Source of the DNA: Persea americana
Lineage: Eukaryota > Streptophyta > Magnoliopsida > Laurales > Lauraceae
Direction of reading: 5' to 3'
Assembly: GCA_029852735.1 (NCBI GenBank)
Contig: CM056820.1
Coordinates: 41,403,522-41,467,521, forward strand
Length of the DNA: 64,000 nucleotides
A model generated the notes under the pieces. That model was given only the letters and a program-made list of their open reading frames with translations, did not search any database and was not told where the DNA came from. Position 1 is the first letter of the stretch. Every line of letters begins with the position of its first letter. This document shows, in pieces, positions 1 to 11,854 of the stretch. The position numbers and the translations under genes were made by a program.

Positions 1-52
1 CTCATAATAAGGTGAGAGATGCTCTCCCATATATATATATATATATATATTT
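1..52. repeat. AT microsatellite next to a MITE-like fragment
   Basis: A (AT)n tract covers about 29-50. It is preceded by GGTGAGAGATGCTCTCCC, which resembles the centre of the foldback MITE at 21025-21250. Too short to assign. The CBL last exon is not in 1-440; that stretch otherwise holds AT-rich DNA and, near 285-340, a piece ending in GAGCCGGCTCTG that looks like a DNA-transposon end. Confidence 0.35.
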
Positions 53-444
53 TGCCTTTCTCTGTCCACTTTAAAAAGGTTTGACCAATGCTTGAAGCTT
101 TAGCTTCCGAGAGAGTTGTGACTTAATTACTAATAGCAAAACATAAGGCCCTATAATAGCAACTGCAATCTTTTCAAATTCCAAAAAAAAAAACAACTGA
201 CTTAATTAGTAATTTTGCATCACAAAAAGCAAGAAAAATAGATTTTAAATAAAATATTTATAATAATATTAAAAAATAAAAAAAGGCCTCATTTAGGATT
301 TTTGCTTCAGGCCTCAAATTGTCTTGAGCCGGCTCTGTGCAAGCCCAAAACATGAACCCTATCTCACTATATGAACAACACACAAGATTTACACAAAGCT
401 GCACACACAACAAATAGCAAAAGTTCTAACTTTTTAAAACTTAC

Positions 445-558
445 TTCAAATACGGAAGTGTCATGTTCTTCAACAAAGATGGGTTTCGTGCTACAAATTC
501 CTTCCACTCTTCCCGATCAATTTTCCCATCTCCATTTAAATCTGCCTTACTAAAGGTC

Positions 559-594
<36 letters not shown>

Positions 595-3500
595 CAACCC
601 AACCACTAAGAGAAAAATTAAGCTTTCAATTGCACAAAATAGCAGTAAAGGTGAATGGTAAAAAGGTGATTCCACACCTTATCAACAATGGTTTCAACAA
701 CATCATCTGAAAGGCAGAGATCTGATTCCTTCAAAAGTGCTAACACCATTTCCTTCAACTGCCGAGCAATAGAACAAAAATTTAGTCTCAAAACCACAAA
801 TGTAAAAAACAAAGTACCATACAGACTCAAGAAAGAGTAGAAGTTATACTAACAAAATACACATCAAAATAACTTCTCAACAAACACTCAAGAAAGAGTA
901 GAAGTTATACTAACAAAATACACATCAAAATAACTTCTCAACAAACATAAATTGGCAAATTTACATATGATACAATTTCTTCATATGTTACCCAAACTGT
1001 GTGGATAAATTGTGCAGGTGCACGCACACATGTTTACACAGCTGTGCTCCGGTGCCGCTGTCTCTTATAAACCCTCAATGCAGACTCCCTTTGGGTCCCA
1101 CCTAGGACCACAACAATCATGAGGAAAGTAGAGGATCGAAAGATCTAGATGAGATCTACATGTGCTAAATTTCAACTCCATTAGATCATCCTAACCCCCT
1201 GATCCATGGCCCTCAAGTTTAATGGTTTTAGATGGCATCATTTTTTTAGGATTTCAAAGCAACAGTGAGTAACAGTTGGATTGTGAGGGGGTTGAATTGA
1301 TTAAAGGGGGTCCCACATGCTTAAAAAGAGAGGGTCCGCACAATGTCTCATGAGAGAAGTCCTCACCTAAGCCTCGGCATGTGCCTTTCAATGCATAATA
1401 TGTATGTATTTATATTGTTCCACAAAGCATACATTAGCAGATTTCTTTGCAGCACCTAACAGTAAGCAGATGCACTTCCAGATTATAATGGATCCATCAT
1501 GGTTGATTTTTTTCTTTTTCCAATATACTAAAACAGAAAAGTTCGTTTAAAATCTAGACCATGAGAGGAGTTCAAGTTTTTTTTAGTAGGCAAGTCCAGC
1601 TCAAGTATTCATGCAGACAAAGTATCAGATATCTTGCAGATCTACTCATGCAGTGTGCAGTTTCATTTCCGGAGACCCAAGTAAACCTAGATTTGAATAA
1701 CCTCCACATAATAATCTAGAGCTGTGCAGGGCCAACAAAATGTTTTTTTCCTCGTGAACCTTCTCACAATTCTTGAAGGAAAACCAACTGAAAATGTATA
1801 TTTACTCCACCTATATTTTATACCTCCTTCCTCAGCATGAAAAGCCATGTTTGAACTCCATCACAGCATTAGTACATGTAATTCTTTACTTGCTACAGAC
1901 ATGGTTGCCGAGACAAAAATATTACCAACCAATGGGTCTAAATAAGTGAGCATATCAATCACTTTAATCCTACCTACTAATGTGTATAGGTGCTCTTATC
2001 AACACCATGCTTATTATAATGTCCATAATCCTATTTCAATTTTTTTGCTTTTTTTTCCTTTCGTTTTTTGGGCCTCAACATAGTTTCCAACTTGTCATCC
2101 TTGATGGAGTTGATTCCCATTAAAAGAGATTTTCTGTTCTGCCATCACCACCACATCCCAGCAGTTTGTCCCCATTGCTGAATCTATGGACAAACCAAAC
2201 TTAAGTGACAAACTTACTCAATATTTAATAGATCGAGCTACTCTTGGAGGCAAGAGCTAACATGTGCACATTTAAATGGAGTGAAATAATCAAGTAGCAG
2301 TTATGTTGATGTTAGAGACAATAAAACTTTACCCAGTATCTTCACTAAGTTTTAGAAAATCTTGTTCTGTTCAATCCGGAAGTCATTTACCCTTGTTCAT
2401 TGTAGAGGGCAGAAACAACTGGCCAATGATGCAACCTTATTGAACATGATGAAAATAGGATGCATCCAAACATGCAGGGGTTCAAAATACAAAAAAGAGA
2501 GAGGGAGTCACAGTTCATTTATAAGATAATGTGCAGTTGTGTCCATTTTGTACACAGCGTTGTCTACAATGATAGATGAAAATAGGATAAACTACTAATG
2601 ACAACAGGTAAATCCTCTACAATCTGGGGAAAAAAAGGACTTCACCGTTTACTCACAGTACCATCACAATGGAATGAAACAAAAAAGAAAATCTGCAATA
2701 CTCACTTCCTCACGTTCAATGAAGCCCGTGTGCCTTAAATCGTACAATCTAAATGCAACTGCGACAAAGTTTTAACACAAATTATAAACGATTAATTAAT
2801 TCAATTTGCATAATAAATGGATACGATAGCAGAATCAAACAAAATATAAAAAAGAGATCATACTTCTAATCAGATATAATAAAATTATCTAGAAAATATC
2901 ATAAAAATTAATTTTGTCAAAGCATTCAATATCAAGATCTTCTATTGATGAAGTTCAGACCATCATTTTAATGTCAGTACTGTGTACTGCATTAGAACCC
3001 TGACCTGAATGCTTTTAAAATTATTCTCACAGAATATGATGCATAACATCACATCTAGCAGAGTTTGAAAATCCAGTGGAATCTTTCACAAAATTAAAAC
3101 TGAAAAAAGAAAATGAAAGAGGCAGGGAAGAAAATTTTGCCTAGGTAATTAGAATAAGGAAATAGTTCTTACATTCAATTTTCTCTGATATTGCAGTGTT
3201 TGGATGAAAGATGCTCAATGACCGAACAAATGCCCCAAACTCAATAACCCCATTGCGCTTGACATCAAACAAATCAAATATCTGTACAAAATCACCAAGT
3301 AAAAAATGTAATTACATAAAGTGGAAACCATGAACACATAAAAGCATGATATAATTTAATGAAATCTTTTTGTTCAAGTAAAATATAATTTTTTTTCTTG
3401 ACAAGTAATGGTAAATTTTATTGAAAAACCATAAGAATACAAAACAGGAGTATAAGAGACTTATACCCAAGACAAAATTACGCAAGAATAACCTCCCAAG

Positions 3501-6500
3501 GAGACGACCTTTGTACCCCTTGTTTGGCTTAAGGAGTACGCCGACCCATTAGCCAATCTAATCACATGATAAAAAAAACTATAGAAAGAGAAGAAGCCAG
3601 CTCCTTGATCTCACTGAGAAAAAACTGAAATTTCCAAGGCTTGACCGCTGACCTCGTAACCCAAGCGATAGCATTAGAAGAATCACTCTCCACTATCAGT
3701 CAACCCTGAAAAGAGCGAGAGAAAATCCTTAGAGCCTCCAAAATAACCAATACCTCTGCTTCATTGGAATCCCTCACTCCAACGCTTTTGGAGAACATAC
3801 AAAGGATCACCCCTTTATTGTAGCGCAATACTCCCGCAATACCCGACAGCCCCGGCTTCCCTCTAACTGCCCCATCAAAATTAAACTTCAACATTCCCAT
3901 CAAAGGAGGAGACCAAAAGGTCAACCTCCTCTCCTTGGTCAATCCACACACCATACAAGCGTCCCAATTAGAAAGAATGTCGTCCATACTAAAGTTGGAG
4001 AGTTCTTTTGTTAGCGGCCCACTTTGCAATTCTAACAAGGATTGCTCCTCAAATTTCCTCCTTCGAAGAAAAGACATTTCTAAAGATTATGTTGTTCCTT
4101 TCTTTCCAAATAGACCAAAGGATAGTAAAGGGGGTGATCCGCCAAAGGAGAAGGCCACACCCAAAGAAAGGACTACCTTGCCAAGATTCTGCCAAGTCCG
4201 AGATCGACTGAGGGATACACCAAAGCAAGCCACACTTGTGAATGAAGAAGCTCCAAAGATATGAGGCCACCTCACAATGCAAGAAAAGGTGATTCACCGT
4301 TTACTCCCCTTTACCACACATGATGCAAGTGTTTGATCAGGATTGTAAAGGAATACCTCTCCTTCTTAGGAAATCTATAGTAGACACCCTCCTTGCAATC
4401 GCCAACCAACAAAAAACCTCCACCCGGGGAGGAACTAAATCAGCCCAAGCAAGAGCACAAGTAGGACACAGTTCCAGTGAGTCCATCAAAGCCAAGTAGA
4501 AGGCCTTGGCAAAAAACTCACCAGTAGAAGACGGTTTCAAGATGCACTTATCCGCTTCATCCCTGCATAAAAAAACATTAGAAAGATAAACCAACAACTC
4601 TTAATATTGAACTTCCTCCCCATGACGCAAAGACCTCCTAAAGGACAACTCCCAAGAAACCACATTGTCCCTCACAACATAACAATCCTTAACCGAAGAC
4701 TCTTTGTTGGACACAACTCTAAAGGCCCTAGGAAAATAGGAACGCACCCCCAACCAATCATCCAACCAAAAATGGACCAAACTACCCTCCCCCACCAAGA
4801 ATCCCACCCCTTTACAAAATGTTTCCCCCCTAACATTGGACTCACTCCCCATGCTAGCAATGGAACCCCGAATAAACCCGACAATCTATACGTAGGGACT
4901 GGCTTTGGAACCCATCTCCAGTTATCCACCCCATATTTATTGGCAATAATCCTTCTCCAAAAGGCATCCTTCTCTTCCCCAAACCTCCACCACCATTTAG
5001 CCAAGAGAGACCGATTACGGGTCTCCAACTCCCCAAGACCGAGACCCCTAGCTGATTTCGGCTTTATGATGTCACTCCACTTTAATGGCAGAATTTTCCT
5101 TCTTTCACTTTGACCTTCCCACAAGAAATCCCTCCTAATCTTGTCCAACCTCAAGTTCACTGCCTTGGGCATTTTGAATAAGGACATATAATAAATTGGC
5201 AAACTGGAGAGACAAGCTTTAATCAAAGTAATCCTGCCCCCTAGAGAAAGATATCTCCCTTTCCACATAGATACTTTCCTCTCGAACTTCTTCACCATTG
5301 GATCCCAAAGGACCCAAACAAATGATGCTCTTGTCCTAGCACCCAAAGGGAGACCCAGGTACAATATTGGTAACATCCCTATCTTACAATGAATGATACT
5401 AGCCAAAGAATGAATCACATCAGCAGAACAACCAATCCCCACCAAAGAGCTCTTGTTCAAGTTCACCTTCAACCCTGATACTAATTGAAAACACCGCAAA
5501 ATCCTCTTCAATGCAACAACTTCCTCACTCCTGGTTGAGCTGAACAAAAGTGTCATATGCGAACTGAAGATGAGTTATGGACTCTCCATTCTGACTAGCA
5601 ACAAAACCTTCGATAAGGCCAATTACATTAGCTTTCATCAACAAATCAGTCAGCGCCTCTACCACTACAATGAACATGAAGGGGGATAGGGGACCACCTT
5701 GACGCATACCTCTAAAAGCTTTAAAAGGGGGGGACGAAGATCCATTAACCAACACGGAGAAAGAAGTAGAAGTAATACACTCCCGCATCCACCATCTCCA
5801 TAAATAACCAAACCCGAACCTGCCCAACATATAATCCACAAAGTCCCGCTCCACATGATTGTTAGCTTTTTCCAAGTCAATTTTCATTATCACACCTTCC
5901 TTACAAGCTCGCTTCCTAGAATTAATGAGCTCATTAGCTATGAGCACACCATCCAATATCTGCCTGCTTCCTACCAAAGCTCCTTGGAAAGGACCAATGA
6001 TACTAGGGAGAACCACCTTCAACCGATTCGCTAAGACTTTAGATTATAACTTGTAAACACATCCCACCAAACTAATAGGCCTGTAATCTCGAAACTCCAC
6101 TAGATTTGGCACTTTAGGAATTAGAGTTAAAAAGGAGGCATTTACCTCTTTGTTTAATCTACCCCTTTGATGGAACTCCGAGAACATACTCAAAAAATCC
6201 TCTCTAAGAACGTCCCAACCTTCCACCAGTGCTTAGTCCATCAATAAAAAAAATTTGAAAAGAATACTTCCAAATTTATGCTAGAAGAGCATTGCCTGTC
6301 TGTAATATAATAAACATTAAATAAATGACAAGCAACTGGGATGTCCACCTAGGTAAAGTGCAACTTGGCATCTCCACTGATATAGAAATGAAATACAAGA
6401 AACCAGCCAGCATTGCCAATTTCGCAATTGGAATAAAAAGGAAATCCAATTAAGAATAGAAACCTACACTGGCTCACATTAAACTTCCAATGGCCCATTG

Positions 6501-8751
6501 AATGGAGAGAAACTTGGTTGGATTTACAAAATATGGTTCACAGCCCTTGGCTGGATGGGTTGTAATGCAGGTAAGAAGTCATCAAGATGTAACTTTTGAC
6601 TTAAAATTGTACATTAAGATGCATCTAATAAGATGCAAAGGCATCAAAGTTTCATTTGAACTCTCTCGTATCCTTACATCCATTAGTTATTAGTGCCTTC
6701 CAACACTCTGTCCGAACTGTTCCATCAGAACAAGCTTACAAAGAGACTGATCTTTTACTCCATTTACTCGACAATCAGAAAAGCAACGAAGTGTATTCCA
6801 CCAAATTCACTTTAACCTTTTTCTTTGAACATATATGCCCATTCTCCAAATAGGTAGTATCTCTCCGCATGTCAGATGAGTGTCAAATTTGCATCAGTGC
6901 CATTTTGCTAGGAGGTGGGCAGTACTAACAAGTCTGAAGTGATTAGATTGGCCATTGGAGAAGGGCAGGTCAGTGGGCTTGGCTGTTCCAGAAACTTAGT
7001 GTTTGTGCGTGTATAAATATAAATAAACATAATACATTATACATATATATGATAAAATTTAAATAAGTGCTTATATTGCACAGTAATTATGATATTCAGG
7101 AATTCTACAAATCCCAATTTGTAACTATCATAACCTTCAACACATTATGATACCGTTCAGTTTATAGAAATTTGAACGTGTAGCTTGTTAACGGTTCAGA
7201 TCGTGTTTGTGGCGCACACAAAAATTAGAAATGGAAAAAAAAAAAGCCGACTGCTGACTGCCCTGAAATCCCTTTCTTTGCATTATGACAGATCAACGGC
7301 CTAGAGTTTCTCGCAGTTTTCTCATGATATGTAATGAATCAAGCTGTTGAAATACACCCACTACCCGGTTTGTCCCTTTTGAAGAGGATGAATGGTTCGG
7401 ATTGTGCAAATGGGGGCCACAAAAGTCCAAAAATTGTCATTTCTCAGTCTGGACTTTTTTGCAAATATCTCAAAATCTGTGATGTATCAACGGCTAATGT
7501 TTGACCTCGTAGCCATTTTGGGGATTTTAAACAGGATGTATGGTACGGGTCTTAATTGTGGAACCCGTAAAAGTAAAAAAGGAAAAGAAAAAACCGGTCC
7601 TTTAAAATGACCGTCATATACACTGTAGTTCCCGCCTTTCTGCACAAGGGAGGAAAGCCGAAACTCCAAGAGGGGATGGGGGCCATCGAGGAATCAGTGT
7701 TTTTTGCCCTTTTGAGGATTTGCAAAATCCTTTGTGGGTCCAAAGAAAATAACCCAAACCCGGGTTTTCCTCGGAATCGCGAAAAACAGATGAGGAATCC
7801 TCAGCGCGAATGGTTACCAAACATGCCCTAATAGAAATTGCTTGTCCAATAAGAGAGGAGGTTTAAAAAAAGGTTATTTGCTGCATACATATTCTAGTGG
7901 TAAAAAAATAAAAATAAATAAAAAATAAAAGCTATTTACTGCATAAATATTCTAAAGAAATTGAAACAGAGTTGGTGGTCATACTTTTTAAGCCCATTGC
8001 TAAACTGTACAAATGCATTGATGCGCAATACTCAACAGAACATCTACAACCACTACTAAGAAATGTAGTAATCAAAGACCAAACCAGTAACAGATAACAC
8101 ATCATATAAATGTTTATGCTACACAGATTACAGACCCTGTCCGCGAAAAGATTTCTCTCGTTGCTGTTCTTGAATAGTGCAAGCTGGAATTCTTCCTGTC
8201 AGGGAAAAGGAAAAAAGGCATTGCTGAAGTCATAGCACAAAAAGAAAATGTCAAGAAATACTCTGCAATTCAAACATAAACCTCAGAGACCAGCAGGAAA
8301 CGTGAATACCTTGTGAATATACCCATCGTCAATTATAGAACTGCTCAGTTTCTTAAACAGCTCATACAAAGCTTCAACTTCACTCACTGTGACTGCCAAT
8401 AAACATCACATTGTAAACATATGATTCTTTATTGTTTATGGATACTATTATGCTTTACCACATAGAACTTAGTATAAATTGCAGCCTTTGCAACCTAAAG
8501 CCACTATCTAGAGCAATGTGCCTATTATATATGTAATATAGATAACATTCAGCTTACATTTAGGAGTCAATTACAGTAGAGACTTTGACAACAGAATTAC
8601 TTTCAGTTCCACTGTTACAGAAAAGAGAAAATTCAAGCAGACAAAGTCAAGAAGAACGAAACAGATACTCACACGATGTTTCCGCAGCAAGAACGGTTGG
8701 TTCTTCGTATCCTGGTGTCTGCTTGATGTGCTTGGTACAAAGGCAGCCCAT
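445..8751 (-). CDS. CBL4: Calcineurin B-like Ca2+ sensor (CBL4/SOS3-type), 3' end off window
   Basis: EF-hand calcium sensor that binds CIPK kinases. Coding exons on the minus strand: 8751-8673, 8392-8310, 8195-8136, 3281-3173, 2758-2706, 758-678 and 557-445 (79, 83, 60, 109, 53, 81 and 113 bp). All have GT/AG borders and consistent phase, and give 192 residues plus 2 nt; the final exon is beyond position 1. The start MGCLCTK carries the Gly2/Cys3 signature of N-myristoylation and S-acylation. Then come FTVSEVEALYELFKKLSSS, the atypical first EF hand IIDDGYIHKEEF, and three further loops: DVKRNGVIEFGAF, DLRHTGFIEREE and DLNGDGKIDREEW. The last residues seen are PSLLKNMTLPYLK. Motifs such as LFADRIFDLFDVKRNGVIEF and GFIEREELKEMV fit the CBL4/5/8 clade; the exact paralogue is an inference. 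The third coding intron (3282-8135) is 4.85 kb and holds a LINE. The 3' splice site of the 557-445 exon has a (TC)n pyrimidine tract. Confidence 0.93.
825..946. repeat. Perfect 61-bp tandem duplication in a CBL intron
   Basis: Two adjacent identical 61-bp copies (825-885 and 886-946), each beginning ACTCAAGAAAGAGTAG, lie in the intron between the 758-678 and 2758-2706 exons. No differences are visible between copies, so the event is recent or is an assembly artefact. Confidence 0.9.
1130..1330. repeat. Dispersed repeat, copy 1 of 2 (other at 19960-20130)
   Basis: This intronic segment shares long diverged similarity with 19960-20130. Shared blocks include ATTAGATCATCCTAAC, TGATCCATGG and AATGGTTTTAGA in the same order and orientation. 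No coding capacity or terminal structure is visible. The rest of this intron (947-2705) shows nothing else I can name. Confidence 0.5.
3389..6240 (-). mobile_element. Degenerate LINE (non-LTR retrotransposon) in CBL intron
   Basis: Antisense to the plus strand, so co-oriented with CBL. From high to low coordinates: the reverse transcriptase fingers (FRDYRPISLVGCVYKL near 6044-6100), the palm (GMRQGGPLSPF near 5690), the thumb and connection, the zf-RVT domain (VPPRVEVFCWLA near 4400; a CxxC-type region near 4050-4330), and an RNase H-like end (LKFNFDGAVRGKPG, then DSNEAEVLVILEALR near 3720). A poly(A) tract ends it at about 3389. The copy is dead: an in-frame stop follows VYKL, several frameshifts join the ORF pieces, the motif A core reads EKANNHV instead of EKAYDHV, and motif C reads FAYDT instead of FADDT. 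No clear target duplication was found. Confidence 0.88.
6241..8135. other. Remaining part of the large CBL intron, no gene
   Basis: No coding signal is seen. The stretch 7130-7835 is less AT-rich than its surroundings and ends in ACCAAACATGCCCTA (about 7816-7830), which resembles the terminus of a small DNA transposon. I could not find a matching opposite terminus, so it is not called as an element. Confidence 0.3.
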
Positions 8752-9670
8752 GAAATCCAAAATACAAACACAAGACAGGACAAGACCACCACTTTCTGAA
8801 ATCTGGAACTGCAAAAAACAGAAACCAAACACAACTTAACAACAAAATTCATGAATTTGAAGCAGTGACTTGCTTGAAAACTTCAAAGAATCAGTTTCTT
8901 GGACAAGAAATAGTGAAAAACTCTCCTGCTCTCTGAAAATTCTAATCTTCAGTAAGATTCTCGAAAATCAGGAAACTTTCTTGCCTTCCAAACAGTAATG
9001 AGACAAAATGCAGCCTAAGCTAGTCCTCCACCAGTTCCATTTGGATACATTCAACTAAAAAGCTCACAAAATCAGATGGTTGAGATCAATCAATCGATAG
9101 AGATGCAGAGAACTCCATTTTCTTTCTCCGATCCACAACTTCCACCAAAAAAAAAAAAATTTCTCAACACACCGATTTCGATTACTATAACTACATCAAA
9201 CACTGCTTCAAACACAAACCCTAGTTCTCATCGCTCCATCTCTTCATCTCTATTCAAATCGAAAGATATCACATTTCTTCACCACAAATCACAATCAACG
9301 ATACGATCATACAACAACAAAGTAAACGATTCAAAAAAATAAAAACGATGTTACTAATCTTCCCAAAAACAGGAGGAAAAACCGAAAAAACGAATCCATT
9401 TCAGATAGAAAGGGAGAATTTTCGATTGAAAACGCAGAGCTCGATCGATTGAGAAGTCGAATGCAATGAAAAACCAAAAGAGATTGGTGGATTGTGATTC
9501 CTAAAATGCAACAAACCTGATATTTCGGGATTCGGACGGTTTTCTTGCTTTCGTGACGGTTTTCTTTCTTTCGTTTCTCTCCCTTTCTCGTCTTTCTGCT
9601 CTGCTCTTCCCGAAAACCGACTCGTTCTGATATTTGATATTTCAACGCGCTCTGGTAGCATTTTATATGC
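8752..9670 (-). promoter_or_regulatory. CBL promoter TATA box, 5'UTR exon and leader intron
   Basis: Read on the minus strand, a TATA box (CATATAAAAT) lies at about 9669-9660. It is followed by a probable first untranslated exon ending at 9517 with a GT donor (CAG|GTTTGT). A leader intron runs to an AG acceptor at 8810-8809 (TTTTTTGCAG), and the second exon (8808 onward) carries the ATG at 8751. The transcription start near 9630 is inferred from TATA spacing. A leader intron would explain the gap of roughly 900 bp between TATA and ATG. The upstream and leader block is duplicated at 13850-14430. Confidence 0.6.
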
Positions 9671-9780
9671 ATGAAACTGTATATTGATTCGTATTATCGT
9701 ATTTCCTATGGATATGTACGGCGGAGAGAGATACGGTTGGTATTTGGATACGTGTTTGTCCATCAGAAAGCCAAAGATTA
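9090..9780. repeat. Duplicated block, CBL-linked copy A
   Basis: This block contains the CBL leader exon and TATA box. It matches 13850-14430 in the same orientation at an offset of about 4.75 kb, with landmarks such as CCCTAGTTCTCATCGCTCCA and ATATCACATTTCTTCACCAC in both. Its distal end (9705-9775; GGATATGTACGG, TTGGATACGTGTTTGTCCAT) matches 15256-15420. Confidence 0.85.
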
Positions 9781-11495
9781 ATTAATGAAGGTTTTCCCTG
9801 TAGCTTACCTCTAGATGTAATTTTCCTTCCCCTTCCCAGAGTTTAAATATTTCCCCACAACTACATTTATTGCATTTTTGGACTAAAATAACCATAGTGC
9901 CAGCTATGACATAAGAAAAATGCATTTTGTGAATGGGTTTCGAGTTTTGGCAAACTTATATTGTTGCATCGGTGTGTGTGTTGAAAATATATTGGTGTAA
10001 ATGGGTTTAACTGAAGATATATAGCATTATTATATAATTTAATTAAGGAGTGGTGATCTAATATTCAGCTTCTTATATTCATTTTGATCTTAGAGCATAT
10101 TTGGATATTTACTAAATAAAATATTTTTTAGATTTAAATACTAGGTGAATAAGATATTACAATATAAATTATATTGTTCTTTTTTGACAGCTTCCAAAAT
10201 ATTTTGCACTAAGGTGTTTGCCAATTACCCTATATTACAATATAAATTAAACTCAAGATTGACCGCAATTTTCAAATCAAATAAATGGTCAGTAACTTTA
10301 TGATATTATTTTAATATTTTTTTAAAAAATGACAAGACGACGGAAATATTTCCTAAGGATTTAATTCCATGAAAAGAAAAAATATCCAATTATATTTTTA
10401 AGATAAGGAGTTTAAGGTAAAGTTGGTTTCTTTGATTTTCTAAGAATTTTATTCATGGTGAAATGAGTTTCTTTGAATTTATAAGAATTTAATTTCATGT
10501 AAGCAGGTAGGTCTTATCTTTCATGGCATAATGGGTTTCTTTAAATTTCTTAAAAATTCAGATCCATGCTAATTGACTAGCCCAATCATATTTTAATGAT
10601 AATGAATTCATTTATCTAAATTCCCGAGAATTCAGTTCCATGCAAATAAATAGGCCATGCTATATATTTAGGGTAAGAAATTAGTGGTAAAGAGGTTTAT
10701 TATAATTCCTTATAAATATTTCGTGCAATAAAATTGGCCCTAAGCAAGACATGCAACTAAAACTTATTTAGTCTTCCATCCTCACCGTCTATCAATCAAA
10801 TTGGTTTTTAGTGTTAGGATCCAAAAAATGTACATTTCTGATTATGGACAAAAGGACCAATTTTTTTTTTTAAAGAAATAGATAAATAATTGATTTATCC
10901 TATTCAAGGACCGATATGTTTATTGTATTATATTTCACTTCAATATGTAAATGTCATTGTGGGTGTGGGGGGCGCACAAGACCACACAAGACATAATGAC
11001 CAAAGGTTGGGTAAAGGACTAGAAAAAGAAAAATCATACCAAAAGGGGGAAAAAAGTAAAAAGCAGTGAATGTAAGTGCTTTGGTGCGCATCCAAATTTT
11101 TTAAGACCAACATACCCCTCTATGAAATGACGAAAATGAACACCAACATTTCTCTCTCATTTTCCCAGAGTGTTCTTCTTCCTCTGCTTACCGTTTTCTT
11201 CAACTCTCCTTCTCCTCCTCCATTGGACCTTAGGCACACAAGAAGCATTCATTTCAAGCATAAAGAGTAAAGGATACACAGAGGAGAAGCTCATTTCCAT
11301 TATCGTCAATGTCGACATCTCATTCTCTCTTCATCTCCATACAAACACTCTTCAAGAGGTTCTCATTCGTTACTCTTGATCAATATACAAGCAAATCATC
11401 GTTTTAGATTGCTATAGCAACACCAAGGTACGCAATGACTTCATTTTTTTCTTTATTCAAGCTTAGAGGACATGTTGCAAGTGTGTCTTCCCGAC
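9781..11495. other. AT-rich intergenic stretch without a recognisable gene
   Basis: Only short chance ORFs are present. Positions 10340-10735 hold diverged tandem repeats of roughly 65-75 bp around a core GGTTTCTTTGAATTT...AAGAATTTAATTCCATG, about five copies with large indels. A CT-rich stretch at 11150-11230 gives low-complexity Ser/Pro/Leu reading frames that I do not regard as a gene. Confidence 0.45.
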
Positions 11496-11660
11496 CTGTT
11501 TGGCCACGCAGGGCTGAACAGTAAGCTAAATGTCCGACCATGTATGGCTGAACAATTAGAGTATTGTTTGGCCAATTATGGTGGAACATTATTCTCATTG
11601 TTCAGCCATTCAGGGTCGAACATTTAGCTTATTGTTCAGCCAATTAGGCCGGCCAAACAG
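11496..11660. repeat. 165-bp inverted repeat (foldback)
   Basis: The left arm starts CTGTTTGGCC at 11496 and the right arm ends GGCCAAACAG at 11660. GGCTGAACAGTAAGCTAAAT on the left pairs with ATTTAGCTTATTGTTCAGCC on the right, with one mismatch. Pairing continues with few mismatches almost to the centre. Within the arms, GGCTGAACA and GTTTGGCC recur, so the structure is also internally repetitive. It may be a small foldback element. Confidence 0.75.
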
Positions 11661-11854
11661 TCCAATGTTTATTGCACTTATTAAACCATACTTGTTATAG
11701 GGTGATGCGTCCACCCAGTGCAACAAGGTTAAATCGGAGTGTTTGGATAACTACAGTAGCGAATTTATTACATAAGAGGTAATAGATTTACTTTAATAGT
11801 TTGTAATGTTTATGTTGCCACTTGTGAACGCGCTAATGGATGTTTTTGCATATC

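Noticed and set aside
9331..9763. Overlapping minus-strand reading frames of 113 and 120 codons
   Set aside because: They lie in the CBL promoter and untranslated leader, are Lys/Arg/Glu-rich low-complexity frames, and the duplicate copy at 14.2 kb does not keep them.
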